DNA of 64,000 nucleotides from Candidatus Bathyarchaeota archaeon (GCA_003151735.1 PLYI01000026.1:95082-159081), one strand, 5' to 3'. Shown: positions 35,400 to 44,288, counted from the first letter of the stretch. Translations and numbers: made by a program. The notes: a model not told the origin generated them from the sequence alone.

Positions 35400-36137
35400 T
35401 TACAGGTAGTCTTCGCATTCTTCAAATCTGCAGCTGCGACATTTCTTTGAATTATTATGGTGTTCGGGCTCAGCTTTCCCCAAAGCCAACAAAGCAAATC
35501 TATGGATCTTTTCGTTGAGGAAGTCTTCTGCTTCTCTTGTCTGGTAGCCTTGAAAAATCTTGATGCTCTCCAAAGTCACCTTGTCTTTTATGTTAATTAT
35601 CCACGCCTTCTTCTCACAGCAAACCTCAAAACACTCATCTTCCTCTAAAGAGCTGGTCTCACTAAAACTCGAATTCAAATACAACAGCGTTTGGAGTTTC
35701 TGGTTATCAAACGGCTCAAACTTGTTTTGGTATTTGTGTTTGGTGGCTGGAAACTTGGAGTCTTCAACGATAAGCGTACCGTTGCTTCGCATAACCTTAT
35801 CAGCTCGACCATAGAGTAAAAACGAAACCCTCTCATCCTCAAACCACAGCTCCCTCAAAAACCTCGTAAACAAGCCTTCACGGGCAAACTCTATATCTTT
35901 AGTCAAATCCCCAAGCGCCTCGGGTGTAACGGGCTCAAAGGTGAAGTGTTCTTTTTCGTAAACCTCTTCTTTCTCATGTGATTTGACGCCATCGATTGTA
36001 ATTTGAGTTTCAGGCGGCTTAATTCCCTTCAAATAATGTTTTATTTTAATTTCACAGTAACCCATGCAAGCGCAGAAATCAGAAACCGACGATTTAACCA
36101 CAAAATTGCCATCGGGCGCTTGCTTTATCTCTATCAT
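35400..36137 (-). CDS. Cas4-like PD-(D/E)XK nuclease, 245 aa
   Basis: N-terminal cysteines CACMGYC (~22-28) and a C-terminal CRSCRFEEC together could hold a 4Fe-4S cluster, as in Cas4/AddB-type nucleases. The catalytic core reads LLYGRADKVMR (Asp), then LIVEDSKF (the D/E-x-K position) and QTLLYL. The length fits Cas4-like exonucleases. No CRISPR array or other cas genes are nearby, so this is better called an orphan Cas4-like nuclease. Such orphans occur in mobile or repair contexts. Confidence 0.7.
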   Translation of the reverse strand: MIEIKQAPDGNFVVKSSVSDFCACMGYCEIKIKHYLKGIKPPETQITIDGVKSHEKEEVYEKEHFTFEPVTPEALGDLTKDIEFAREGLFTRFLRELWFEDERVSFLLYGRADKVMRSNGTLIVEDSKFPATKHKYQNKFEPFDNQKLQTLLYLNSSFSETSSLEEDECFEVCCEKKAWIINIKDKVTLESIKIFQGYQTREAEDFLNEKIHRFALLALGKAEPEHHNNSKKCRSCRFEECEDYL

Positions 36138-36217
36138 AACCTAACAAACCACCTAGAGATTAAAAGCCATTAAGTCCAAATCAAAATAGCCCTCTACAAG
36201 AAACAGCCGATTAACTG

Positions 36218-36261
36218 AAAGAAGAAGAAAAAGGGAAAATTTTTCAACTTTCTTCTTCTTT
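36218..36261. repeat. Dispersed hairpin, 13-bp GAAGAAG stem
   Basis: AAAGAAGAAGAAA at 36218-36230 pairs perfectly with TTTCTTCTTCTTT at 36249-36261. The loop contains AATTTTTCAA. It lies between the nuclease start and the HepT remnant tail. Confidence 0.6.
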
Positions 36262-36484
36262 CAACACAATCTTTTGACGCATGTCCGCAAAGTAAACTCC
36301 GCGAATCATCAAAACGTGTATTTTGCCAATCCAATCGTTCCTTTGTGCCACATTGTTGATTTGGCTTCTGCGAACTAAGGCGTTAAGTGTTTTTCTGTCT
36401 TTAATGAATGATGTTCTACCGTAGCCATGTAGTCTCCTAAGTTGGGGTTCGAGGGTTTGATTTTGAGCGATGAGGCTTTAGTAA
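36255..36484 (-). pseudogene. HepT/HEPN toxin remnant
   Basis: A minus-strand frame without a start reads SLIAQNQTLEPQLRRLHGYG, then SFIKDRKTLNALVRRSQINN, ending in a charged tail. FIKDRKTLNALVRR matches FIKDKKTLNTVIRS of the HepT gene at 47450. The RX4HxY active site cannot be recognised. It is a decayed member lying beside broken hicBA. Confidence 0.45.
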
Positions 36485-36516
36485 TAGTTTACCATTGACG
36501 TATGTCTGGTGGGTTC

Positions 36517-36690
36517 ATGAAATTCGGTGTTGTTGTTGAAAAAGATGAAGATGGATACTACGTCGCTTCAGTTCCAGAGTTACCGGGATGTCACACTCAA
36601 GCTAAAACCCTTGATGAAGTTATGAAAAGAATCAAGGAAGCCATTGAGGCATGTTTAGAGGTTGAGGGACTAAAAAGTCAGGCAGATTAA
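36517..36690 (+). CDS. hicB: HicB-like antitoxin, 57 aa, C-terminally short
   Basis: ATG 36517 begins MKFGVVVEKDEDGYYVASVP, followed by ELPGCHTQAKTLDEVMKRIK. This is the classic HicB partial RNase-H fold. The usual C-terminal DNA-binding part is missing: after EACLEVEG the frame runs into the remains of hicA and stops. It probably reflects a deletion fusing the two genes. Confidence 0.7.
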   Translation: MKFGVVVEKDEDGYYVASVPELPGCHTQAKTLDEVMKRIKEAIEACLEVEGLKSQAD

Positions 36691-36800
36691 CTGTCGTTCC
36701 GGTGCATCCGGGAGGAGCAATAGGAATAGGACTGCTCAATAAAATAATCAAAGACACAGGATTATCCAAAGAGGAATTTTTAGCTATACTTCTTCGCTAA
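36669..36800 (+). pseudogene. hicA: HicA toxin tail remnant
   Basis: Overlapping the end of hicB in another frame is SGRLTVVPVHPGGAIGIGLL, then NKIIKDTGLSKEEFLAILLR. This is the VPVH...I...IIKDTGLSxEEF end of HicA. The N-terminal ~40 residues, including the catalytic His/RNA-binding part, are missing, so no active toxin is expected. Confidence 0.6.
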
Positions 36801-36863
36801 GCACTCCAGCTCAGCTTCCGGCTAAATTCTTACAAGAAAGCTTGTCCTCCTTCTTTCAATGTA

Positions 36864-36909
36864 GAAGAAAAAAAAATCAGTTTTTTCCAAGCAACACAAT
36901 TTTTTCTTC
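36864..36909. repeat. Dispersed hairpin, GAAGAAAAAA stem
   Basis: GAAGAAAAAA at 36864-36873 pairs perfectly with TTTTTTCTTC at 36900-36909, with TTTTTTCCAA in the loop. A related sequence occurs at 53515-53567. Confidence 0.5.
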
Positions 36910-36933
36910 TTCCAGCATAACGCCTGCACTAAC

Positions 36934-36976
36934 AAAAGAACAACAATAAACTGGAATTTTGGCGTGTTGTTGTTTT
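36934..36976. repeat. Dispersed hairpin, GAACAACA stem
   Basis: AAAAGAACAACA at 36934-36945 faces TGTTGTTGTTTT at 36965-36976, 11 of 12 positions paired. It lies before the 3' end of the methyltransferase gene. Confidence 0.5.
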
Positions 36977-37011
36977 ACCGATCCCCAATACCGGTTAGAT
37001 TAGGGTTGCTT

Positions 37012-37614
37012 TCACGCTTTAGGCTGAGACTCTTGACGGTCAACTGTTGGCTTACAAATTAACTCATAATGATATGGTCCTACGTCAATTTGTTTAATGA
37101 CAGAGAAACCGTTCTGTGCAAGAACCCGATTGGCTTCATCTTCCGAGAGTCGTTCTTCAAATGGCGGTCCATGTTCTGTTTGGATCTTCTTCCAGTCTAC
37201 ATCGACAATGTAGGCTGTTGGTTTAGATATACGTCTAACTTCTTGGAAGAACGCTTTCCTATCCTTTACCTCATGCAGAACGTTGGCGAATAGGATAAAG
37301 TCGACGGATTCTTTGGGAATTCCAGTATGGCACACATCGCTATTTACTATTTTTATGATATTTGGATTCACTTTTGACTTGGCAATGTTTTCTTTTAAGC
37401 CATTTAGCATTGGCTGGTTGCTATCAACGGCATATACGAGGCCTTTTTCTCCTGTCATCTGAGCCATTGGTATAGTGAAAAAGCCAGGTCCCGAACCCAA
37501 GTCTGCTATGGTCATTCCTTTCGTTACCCCTGCCTCGTTTAGAATGGTTTTTGGATTATGCCATTGCTTTCTTTCTTCGGACATTAAGAACTTGACACGG
37601 TCATGATGTTCCAT
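37012..37614 (-). CDS. Class I SAM-dependent methyltransferase, 200 aa
   Basis: Motif I is IADLGSGPGFFTIPMA, followed by VYAVDSNQPML (acidic ribose-binding residue), SDVCHTGIP and VDFILFANVLHEVKD (post-motif). Length and layout match UbiE-like small-molecule methyltransferases (Methyltransf_11/25). The N-terminus (MEHHDRVKFLMSEERKQWHN) is a short cap. The substrate is unknown, and it stands alone as a transcription unit. Confidence 0.85.
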   Translation of the reverse strand: MEHHDRVKFLMSEERKQWHNPKTILNEAGVTKGMTIADLGSGPGFFTIPMAQMTGEKGLVYAVDSNQPMLNGLKENIAKSKVNPNIIKIVNSDVCHTGIPKESVDFILFANVLHEVKDRKAFFQEVRRISKPTAYIVDVDWKKIQTEHGPPFEERLSEDEANRVLAQNGFSVIKQIDVGPYHYELICKPTVDRQESQPKA

Positions 37615-37716
37615 TGCTAATGCCTCAACTGCTTATGCGAAATCAATCCACTATTAATGTACACTGGTTGAAGGCTTTCTCTTTTTTGGATTTGCTGCTG
37701 CAGTGTAAATTTTACT

Positions 37717-38184
37717 TTATGGGTTCGACCGTTTTTTGGTTCGCCATGTTAAGCCGCTATAGATTGTAAACGCTAAAAGTGCCACGAAAACCGCTGCTTT
37801 GATGATTGTGAAATCTGTGATTGCTGAGTAGAGTGCGAATGCTGCTGGAAACGCCCCGACATAGAGACTGAAGAATATTGCTGTGGGTAGTTTGTAGTTG
37901 TATTTGTAGTCTTTGAAGATGCGTCTGCCAAAGTATAATGCGGCCAAGCGTCCCATGCCGTGAGTGCATTTTATGCAATTGTAGCATGGCCTCAGGCAAC
38001 CGAGAATGTTCAGTAAACCATAAATTAAGATCAGCGTCACCAAAAGAAACACAATGCCAACCGTTATGTCAAATAGTAGAAAAGCGACTGTGTCAAGAAT
38101 AATCCACACGAAAAGGGCGAGGTTGCCGAATATAACTAAGTTTTTGGGGAAGAAAATTGGTCGACCATTTTTTGGTTCTGCCAT
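37717..38184 (-). CDS. Membrane protein with Cys-rich loop, 155 aa
   Basis: Four hydrophobic segments (FGNLALFVWIILDTVAFLLF; IVFLLVTLILIYGLL; LPTAIFFSLYVGAFPAAF; IIKAAVFVALLAFTIYSG) are split by a loop with CLRPCYNCIKCTHGMGRL. Four cysteines spaced CX3CX2CX2C could bind metal or an iron-sulfur centre at the membrane face. The family is familiar but uncharacterised. It starts at ATG 38184. Confidence 0.65.
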   Translation of the reverse strand: MAEPKNGRPIFFPKNLVIFGNLALFVWIILDTVAFLLFDITVGIVFLLVTLILIYGLLNILGCLRPCYNCIKCTHGMGRLAALYFGRRIFKDYKYNYKLPTAIFFSLYVGAFPAAFALYSAITDFTIIKAAVFVALLAFTIYSGLTWRTKKRSNP

Positions 38185-38251
38185 GCACGCCTACTCCAGC
38201 GGATGGCATATAAGGATTCTTTCAACAACCACTAACACTATTTTAGCATCT

Positions 38252-38288
38252 AGGGAACAACAAACCAATTTGCAACTGTTGTTCAACC
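38252..38288. repeat. Dispersed hairpin, GAACAACA stem
   Basis: GAACAACA at 38255-38262 pairs with TGTTGTTC at 38277-38284 around AACCAATTTGCAAC. It sits directly upstream of the membrane-protein start and beyond the zinc-finger stop. Confidence 0.5.
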
Positions 38289-38295
38289 TATTGGT

Positions 38296-38566
38296 TTAAT
38301 TGTTGAGTTTTTGCGAGAGTTTATAGCCGCAAGGTCCGCATAGGAATCCCCATGAATCATCAAACATCGTGACTAGCCAGTCTGGCCGCTGCTTTATGCC
38401 GCAGACAACACACGACTCCACGTCATAGTCTGGGGTAACCTGGTGAGTTCCTTGGTTTTTAGCGAAAGATATTCGGTGTCGACTCTGTCGAGACAGCTCC
38501 CGGAAGGATCTGAGCTTTTTTGGCTTCCCTTATCTTTCCAGGGAAGATGATTTTGGTTGTTTCCAT
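38296..38566 (-). pseudogene. Zinc-ribbon gene with frameshift
   Basis: ATG 38566 reads METTKIIFPGKIREAKKAQI up to a TAA after PNIFR. The adjoining frame continues KNQGTHQVTPDYDVESCVVC, then DDSWGFLCGPCGYKLSQKLN, to TAA at 38296. CVVC and CGPC make a four-cysteine zinc ribbon. The shift is near 38455. A tail of the same family is at 50377-50495 (SWGFLCGPCGLKLSEKLN), which argues that the C-terminal frame is genuinely coding. Confidence 0.5.
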
Positions 38567-38755
38567 TAAAGTGGCGATCGTTAGGTTCGGATGGTGCCTT
38601 CTCGTCTGCTCTTGGTTGTGCTGGGGGGTTTGGTTTTTCTAAGAAACACAAACCGCTGTTTTGTGCATGGTTGGGGTTTTCGGTGTTTGTTATTTCGTTT
38701 GGGTTGCTGGTCCATTGAGTGGTTTTTGGGTGAAGCCTTGGTTTGTGCTGCAAGA

Positions 38756-39022
38756 ATAAGAGATGGACACGTAGCTGAGACAGGAAAATCTGAAGTCTTT
38801 GATTATGATCAAGAAGCTGAAGACACAAATATTTTGAAAGACGCTATTCGTTTTCTCAAGGAGCAGCCTTCCATTCTGCCTAATTTGTCCAAGGATGGGG
38901 AGAACGTTGAAGAATGGCCTTCAGAGGCTTTGCGATATCTTGGAGATAATTATAATCCGCTAGATGGGCAAGTTCCATTTTGTGCAGCAGTTAACCGAGG
39001 TACCGGAGAAAGGATCTTTTAA
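38756..39022 (+). pseudogene. 3' remnant of unknown gene family (copy 2)
   Basis: The recognisable part reads EDTNILKDAIRFLKEQPSIL, then LPNLSKDGENVEEWPSEALR and FCAAVNRGTGERIF, and stops at 39022. It corresponds to the remnant at 18196-18467. A longer frame reaches back to 38591 but that part shows no relation to the family. A hairpin of the dispersed family follows nine bases later. Confidence 0.45.
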
Positions 39023-39032
39023 TTAATTTTGG

Positions 39033-39083
39033 GTAGAAGAAGAACGGGTGAATTCCCACGGAAACATAGGTCCTTCTTCTTTC
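39033..39083. repeat. Dispersed hairpin, AGAAGAAG stem
   Basis: AGAAGAAGAAC at 39035-39045 faces CCTTCTTCTTT at 39072-39082; an inner GGGTGAATTCCC adds pairing. It follows the remnant gene end. Confidence 0.5.
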
Positions 39084-39110
39084 CAATAGGCTTAGAAAAT
39101 TTGGCTGGGT

Positions 39111-39152
39111 AGAAGAAGACATTAACCCTGGCACACAGCGCTGTCTTCTTCT
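39111..39152. repeat. Dispersed hairpin, perfect 11-bp stem
   Basis: AGAAGAAGACA at 39111-39121 pairs perfectly with TGTCTTCTTCT at 39142-39152, followed by TTCAAC. It is the second hairpin in tandem with the one at 39033. Confidence 0.55.
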
Positions 39153-39187
39153 TTCAACTAAAGCTAATTTACTATTGGATTCACCAG

Positions 39188-39292
39188 TTAACTGATAGCC
39201 AGATGATACCATTGCCAAATTATTTCAGCAACTTCTTTAGAATATCCACAATCAGCAGTTTGCTAAACACCTGATCTGATTTCTGGCGACAT
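39188..39292 (-). pseudogene. Paralogue of the 49-aa gene, with in-frame TAG
   Basis: ATG 39292 reads MSPEIRSGV, a TAG, then QTADCGYSKEVAEIIWQWYH to a TAA. GYSKEVAEIIWQWYHL aligns with GYSEAVADKIWKCYNL of the gene at 32287. The upstream regions also match (TACAACACAAATACAA). A nonsense codon and missing residues make it a pseudogene unless TAG is read through. Confidence 0.45.
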
Positions 39293-39303
39293 CGCTGATG
39301 CAT

Positions 39304-39677
39304 ATCTAAATTTTACAAGATTTCAATATAAACATTCAGAATCCAGAACTATCATCGTATATGTGTACAACACAAATACAATTTGTTTGACTTATCAAAA
39401 ATATTAACCAAAGATCTTGTTTCAAGTATGAATCTTTAGTATGATTTAATTAACTTACGTTTGTAAAGCAACTGAGCAACCGGCATTAAGTCTAAATAGA
39501 AAAGGGCACGCTCAAAATACTTAACCTAATAGAAAAATAGATAGAAAGTCTTAAACCAAGTTAAGAACAGTAATAATGTTGGGCTTCGTGTAGGAGAAAG
39601 AGAAATTGAAAAAACATTCCGCTTTTTTAAGCACATACTTCCAAGATTCTGTCAACTACCACGGAGATAGGTGCTGA
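39304..39677. other. Upstream region of the F420-type gene
   Basis: About 370 AT-rich bases without a gene. A purine-rich run (GTAGGAGAAAGAGAAA) lies near 39590. No clear operator is seen. Confidence 0.35.
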
Positions 39678-40784
39678 ATGCTCGAGCGACTATCCTTTCA
39701 TACTCTCAACAAAGAAATCATAGAGCCAGGAATTTGCGCGGCATGCTATGGCTGCGTCAGTTTTTGCACCGCCAATAAACTCAATGTTTTATCTATCGAA
39801 AAGGGTATGCCAGTTTATTGCGATGAGAAGAACTGTCTTGAAGACGGAATATGCTACCTTATCTGCCCCAGAACCCCCGATCTGGAGAAAGCTCTAAAAA
39901 CGAAATATCAGTATGAAGAGCCAATAGGGTCCTACGTAGCACTAAGAAGTCTCCGTTCCACAAACAAAGAAATCACAGATGTCTGCTGCGACGGCGGATT
40001 AGTAACCGGATTACTCGAGTTCATGTTAGATACGCAAAGAATCGATGGAGCTGTACTCTCCAAAAAGGAAAGTCTTTGGAACAATGAGCCTACAATCGCC
40101 ACCGATTTCAAAGACCTCCTCAAGTGTGCCGGTTCAAGTCTAGCTCAATCGCAAAGCATTATGGATATAGAGGACTTTACCACATACACCTCTGGTTTTC
40201 ACGCTCTCAAAAAACCCAACCTGCTAGATTATACCAAGCTTGCAGTCGTAGGTACACCCTGCCAGATAACAACTATTAGGAAAATGCAACTGCTTCACAT
40301 TATTCCCAGTCACATAGTAAATTTCACGATAGGTTTGTTCTGTTTCGAAAACTTTCTAATGAATAACGATGGAGTCAAGTTTCTTACAAAAAAGCTAGGC
40401 ACTGACTTCGACCAGATCGAAAAAATAAACCTCAAAGAAGATTTTATCGTAAGACTAAAGGATGGAAAAGTCCACCACATTGACCTAGAAGATCTTGGCC
40501 CAATAATTCGACCCACATGTTTAGCATGTATAGATTTCTCCAACTATAGCGCCGACATCTCAGTTGGAGGAATCGGTTCTCCAGATGGTTACACGACCAC
40601 TTTGGTACGAAATCAGGCAACTCAACGACTGATAAACCTTGCAATCAGCCAAGGATACTTGGAAGAAACCACGCCAAGAGATGCCTTAGAAAAAATAAAG
40701 AAGATGGCCGAGAGAAAGAAAAACCGTGGGCAAAAAACGCTTCTCGAACGAAAAACGAAGAACACCAATCACAGAGCACACTAA
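39678..40784 (+). CDS. F420-reducing hydrogenase/dehydrogenase beta subunit-like
   Basis: A 368-residue protein with an N-terminal ferredoxin-like cysteine set (CAACYGCVSFC, then CYLICPRTPDL), followed by the FrhB core: CCDGGLVTGLLEFML, VVGTPCQITTIRKMQ, NFTIGLFCFENF and ADISVGGIGSPDGYTT. The family transfers electrons between F420 and iron-sulfur or flavin partners (FrhB, FpoF, FqoF and related). The C-terminal 30 residues are basic. It is isolated here, with no hydrogenase or Fpo genes beside it, so the partner enzyme is unknown. Confidence 0.85.
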   Translation: MLERLSFHTLNKEIIEPGICAACYGCVSFCTANKLNVLSIEKGMPVYCDEKNCLEDGICYLICPRTPDLEKALKTKYQYEEPIGSYVALRSLRSTNKEITDVCCDGGLVTGLLEFMLDTQRIDGAVLSKKESLWNNEPTIATDFKDLLKCAGSSLAQSQSIMDIEDFTTYTSGFHALKKPNLLDYTKLAVVGTPCQITTIRKMQLLHIIPSHIVNFTIGLFCFENFLMNNDGVKFLTKKLGTDFDQIEKINLKEDFIVRLKDGKVHHIDLEDLGPIIRPTCLACIDFSNYSADISVGGIGSPDGYTTTLVRNQATQRLINLAISQGYLEETTPRDALEKIKKMAERKKNRGQKTLLERKTKNTNHRAH

Positions 40785-40821
40785 ATAAATCGCTTTGACA
40801 GGCCTTAATAATCTATAGAAA

Positions 40822-40837
40822 GACTAAAATTTAATCC
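40822..40837. promoter_or_regulatory. AT palindrome GACTAAAATTTAATCC
   Basis: About 40 bases after the F420-type gene stop. Same motif as the other AT palindromes; role unknown. Confidence 0.3.
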
Positions 40838-40933
40838 ACATTTCTTAAAACCTTGTTGAAGTTTAATAGAAGAACGGGGACTGGCACTGCATTGTTATGG
40901 TTCCACAATCAAGAAAACAACCAGTTAACTGTT

Positions 40934-40970
40934 AGAAGAAGAAGTGCAATTTTTTCAATCTTCTTCTTCT
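40934..40970. repeat. Dispersed hairpin, perfect 11-bp GAAGAAG stem
   Basis: AGAAGAAGAAG at 40934-40944 pairs with CTTCTTCTTCT at 40960-40970 around TGCAATTTTTTCAAT. Its strict pairing makes it the best model of the family. Confidence 0.6.
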
Positions 40971-41030
40971 CTTAAGTCCGGTCCAGTTTTAAAGAACAGT
41001 AACATGCAAATAGAAAATTGTTAAATAAAA

Positions 41031-41040
41031 ATCAAGTGAT
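41031..41040 (+). promoter_or_regulatory. TATA-like box for the AAA/TPR gene
   Basis: TTAAATAAAA lies about 27 bases before the GTG at 41061, the spacing expected for a leaderless archaeal transcript. Confidence 0.45.
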
Positions 41041-41060
41041 CATATAATACATTATATTTG

Positions 41061-44000
41061 GTGAAGCGCTTGAGTCTGTCTAATCCCGTGTTAGTTGGAA
41101 GAAGCAATGAATTAAGCGCTTTATGCAAGAACTTAGAGGCTGTTCTGAATGCTAATGGAAAGACAATCTTTATTTCTGGCGAAGCTGGAAGTGGAAAGAC
41201 CAGACTGGTTAATGAGTTTGTCGAGATAGCTCGCAAGAAAGAAATCAACATTTTGTATGGTTGGTGTTTGAGCAATGCAGGTGTTCCCTATTTTCCTTTT
41301 ATCGAGGCGTTTAGTGCAGTTTTTTCGAGCATGGAAGGACTAATTTCTGTCATGCCTACGATTTTTGGCCAACCCGATGGTTTAATACCTTTTCAAGGTA
41401 GCGGATTTGGAGGAGAGCAGAGGTCACCGCAAGTTTGGATGGACTTCACCTTTTCATCGGTCACAAAAGAATTACAAAGTTTGTCGACAAAAAAGCCAGT
41501 TATTTTAGTACTTGAAGATATTCACTGGGCTGATTCTGCTTCGCTGGCTTTGCTTCATTACATTTCCAGGTTTGTCAATTCTGAAAGGATTCTTGTTCTA
41601 GCTACATTTAGAAGTGAAGGTTTAAGCTTTGATTTAGAAGGGCAACCATCATCGATTGTTGAAACACTTCGAGCGATGGGAAGGGAGGATTTATATCGGG
41701 AAATTAAGCTGCCCAGCCTTAATGCATATGAGGTTGGATTGTTGGCATCCAGTATGTTGGGTGGTCAAATTCAACCTTCTTTTTTGGAAAATTTGTCAAC
41801 TGAGAGTCATGGAAATGCTCTTTTTGTTGTTGAGTCCTTGCGAACACTGATGAGTGAAGGCTGTCTTATTCAAGAAAATGGTGAATGGCATCCTTCCACC
41901 GATAGATTAAGAATTCCTTCAAAAGTCAAAGACTTAATTCTGCAAAGAGTTAGTGGTTTAAAACTTAAGCAAAGAAAAATCCTTGACGTTGCTTCTGTTC
42001 TTGGAGAGAAGTTTGATTACAGGTTGATTGCCTCAGTTTTGAGTCAAGAGCAAATTCAGATATTAGAAAAATTGAATTCCATCGCTAAAACAACTTCCCT
42101 GATAAAATTTGAAGATAATTCTTATTCGTTTGATCATGCGAAGTCTCGGGAGATAATCTATGATGAATTGCCCCTGCCTTTGAAGACGGGTTACCACCTG
42201 ATGATTGCGGAGAGATTAGAAACTCTAAGCAGGATAGACAAGAAAAGTGTAGTCAGCGACTTAGCTTATCACTTTGAAAAAGCTGGGAACTCGCCTAAAA
42301 CATTGGTCTATTCGTTAATGGCGGGTAAGGAAGCCTTAGCAAAGTTTAGCAATTTGGAGGCGAAGAAATACTTCTTACATGTTCTAGATATTGCTGGGGA
42401 GAAAGAAGAATACTGTAATGATCGTATTTCTGCTATCGAAGGGCTTGGCGATGCTTTTTTTGCAACAGGTGAGTTTAGTGAAGCGCTGAATAAGTTTCAA
42501 CAGCTTATGAATATTACAAATACTGAAATTGTTAAGTTGCGTGCCATTAGAAAAGCGATGGTGTCCGCTCGTTTTCTTGGCAATTTTGATCTTTCATTAG
42601 AATTATCAAAAGAGGCGGAAAACCTCAAGGGCGCAAATAGCTTGGAATATGCGCGGGTTCTTCTAAACAAAGGGGCAGCTATGGGTTCTTTTGGAAACAC
42701 CAAAGAAGCATTGGTGTGCTTGGAAAAAGCCATAATTGAATTCGAAGAAGCAAATTCCTTGGCAGATCTGGCCCAAGGGCTAAACGAAAGTGCTAGTTTA
42801 TACCAAACTGAAGGCTACCCTGAAAAAGCCGTTGCTACTGCAAAGCGTGCTGTTGCTTTGAATGAAGAAATTGGAGATTTGCGAGGACAAGTCGACGCTT
42901 ACTTCTATGCTGGTCAAATATTTTTTAATTACCGATTGTTTCAAGAAGCTTTTGCATGCTTCGATAAGTCGTTTAAGATTGGGGAGCAGATATCTTACAA
43001 CAATAGAGCTTCTTGGGCTGCGCTCTATTCGGCCATAGCTCTTGATATATTAAGGCAATTAAAATCTGCGATTTCCCAGAACTTGTTAGCGGTCAAATAT
43101 GCCGAGAAAACGGATTCTCACTATTCTCAAAGCCAGAGTTGGGCGAATCTTTTGGCGTTGTATTCAAAAATTGGCGATATAGAAAACGCTGATAGGTGTT
43201 ACGCTAAGATTAAGCAGTTGTTCCCAGATGAGTCTAAGGCAGGTAGTAAACTTGGTTATGCTGCTATGGTTAAAGCTGAGGCATTGTTTTTTGCTGCAAA
43301 GAAGGATTGGGTAAAAAGTAACGGGCTTTTTGACTTGAGTCTTGATCTTTTGAAAGGCACGCTTTTTGCAAAACCCTTTGAAGCAACAATGAGGATGGAT
43401 TACGCTCGAACATTGAATAATCAAGGGCTCTCAGATTTTGCTGATGCTCAAATGGCAAAAGCCTTGATGCTTACAAAGAAAATTGATAGCCAATTCAGAG
43501 ATTTTAGAGTTGAAACAGCCTTAATTGTTAAAAAAGATAACGTAATGGGGGAAGAAATTGATTTTAGACTTGATTTTGTCAACGTTTCCAGAATTAATGG
43601 GTTCCTTGTAAGAATCGAAAATGTTATTCCTCCCAACTTCAACTTTTGTAATCTGCAAGCTGGGTATGTTCTAACAAAAGGTTCTTTAGACCTCAAAAAA
43701 CAATCCATTGAACCTTTTCAAAACGTTACTATCAAATTTACACTTCAAGCAGCTAAAGAAGGCAATTACATCTTTTCTCCGGAGCTTTTCTATGAAGATA
43801 AAACGAAGAATATTAAAGTGCACAAATTCAAGCCAGTCAATATAAAGATAAACCCTGCATTTCAATCAAAGGAGAATCAAAGTGAAAAATTGCTTCAAGT
43901 TGTTTCTGCAGAAAAGCAATTTGTGCCTTCACAAGATTTAGTCGTGGAATTTGAGTTTAAAGGTGAACATTCTAGCAAAGTTTTTGATTTTTTGGTTGGT

Positions 44001-44288
44001 TCTTTTGTTGAAGACTATATGCGGTTGAGATTGCCTCTCGAGAAGTCGGGATGGAGAACCTTGATGAATGCAATTAAGCGCACCAGAGTCCCGGTTTCAG
44101 CTGTTTATGGAAGAAAAGGTCGATTGGGAAAAGCAATCGGGGAGTTGCAATATAGAGGCTTAGTTGAAATGCGTTTCTTCCCTGGTGAACGAGGAAGGGG
44201 TGGTAATATTATGAAGCTCCGGATTTGCTACGAAAAGGAACCGGTAAAGAGGCAGATTGATCTTAAGGTTGCAAAAAACAAAAAATAA
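41061..44288 (+). CDS. AAA ATPase with TPR repeats and C-terminal HTH, 1075 aa
   Basis: The start is GTG 41061, placed by a TATA-like box 27 bases upstream; a TTG at 41058 is in frame. Residues ~10-250 are an AAA_16/STAND-type ATPase: SGEAGSGKTRL (Walker A) and VLEDIHWADSASLALL (Walker B). Residues ~330-800 are TPR-like helical pairs (ALAKFSNLEAKKYFLHVLDI, GDAFFATGEFSEALNKFQQL). A beta-rich region follows, then a basic winged-helix-like end (LRLPLEKSGWRTLMNAIKR). STAND proteins oligomerise on sensing a ligand, so this is probably a signal-responsive regulator. The ligand and targets are unknown. Confidence 0.75.
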   Translation: MKRLSLSNPVLVGRSNELSALCKNLEAVLNANGKTIFISGEAGSGKTRLVNEFVEIARKKEINILYGWCLSNAGVPYFPFIEAFSAVFSSMEGLISVMPTIFGQPDGLIPFQGSGFGGEQRSPQVWMDFTFSSVTKELQSLSTKKPVILVLEDIHWADSASLALLHYISRFVNSERILVLATFRSEGLSFDLEGQPSSIVETLRAMGREDLYREIKLPSLNAYEVGLLASSMLGGQIQPSFLENLSTESHGNALFVVESLRTLMSEGCLIQENGEWHPSTDRLRIPSKVKDLILQRVSGLKLKQRKILDVASVLGEKFDYRLIASVLSQEQIQILEKLNSIAKTTSLIKFEDNSYSFDHAKSREIIYDELPLPLKTGYHLMIAERLETLSRIDKKSVVSDLAYHFEKAGNSPKTLVYSLMAGKEALAKFSNLEAKKYFLHVLDIAGEKEEYCNDRISAIEGLGDAFFATGEFSEALNKFQQLMNITNTEIVKLRAIRKAMVSARFLGNFDLSLELSKEAENLKGANSLEYARVLLNKGAAMGSFGNTKEALVCLEKAIIEFEEANSLADLAQGLNESASLYQTEGYPEKAVATAKRAVALNEEIGDLRGQVDAYFYAGQIFFNYRLFQEAFACFDKSFKIGEQISYNNRASWAALYSAIALDILRQLKSAISQNLLAVKYAEKTDSHYSQSQSWANLLALYSKIGDIENADRCYAKIKQLFPDESKAGSKLGYAAMVKAEALFFAAKKDWVKSNGLFDLSLDLLKGTLFAKPFEATMRMDYARTLNNQGLSDFADAQMAKALMLTKKIDSQFRDFRVETALIVKKDNVMGEEIDFRLDFVNVSRINGFLVRIENVIPPNFNFCNLQAGYVLTKGSLDLKKQSIEPFQNVTIKFTLQAAKEGNYIFSPELFYEDKTKNIKVHKFKPVNIKINPAFQSKENQSEKLLQVVSAEKQFVPSQDLVVEFEFKGEHSSKVFDFLVGSFVEDYMRLRLPLEKSGWRTLMNAIKRTRVPVSAVYGRKGRLGKAIGELQYRGLVEMRFFPGERGRGGNIMKLRICYEKEPVKRQIDLKVAKNKK

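Noticed and set aside
35400-36137. CRISPR-Cas locus suggested by the Cas4-like nuclease
   Set aside because: No repeats, cas1/cas2 or effector genes nearby, so it is treated as an orphan nuclease.
38394-38828. 144-residue minus-strand frame rich in Pro, Asn and Gln
   Set aside because: The conserved zinc-ribbon text runs through other frames of this region; the long frame has no recognisable relation to it.
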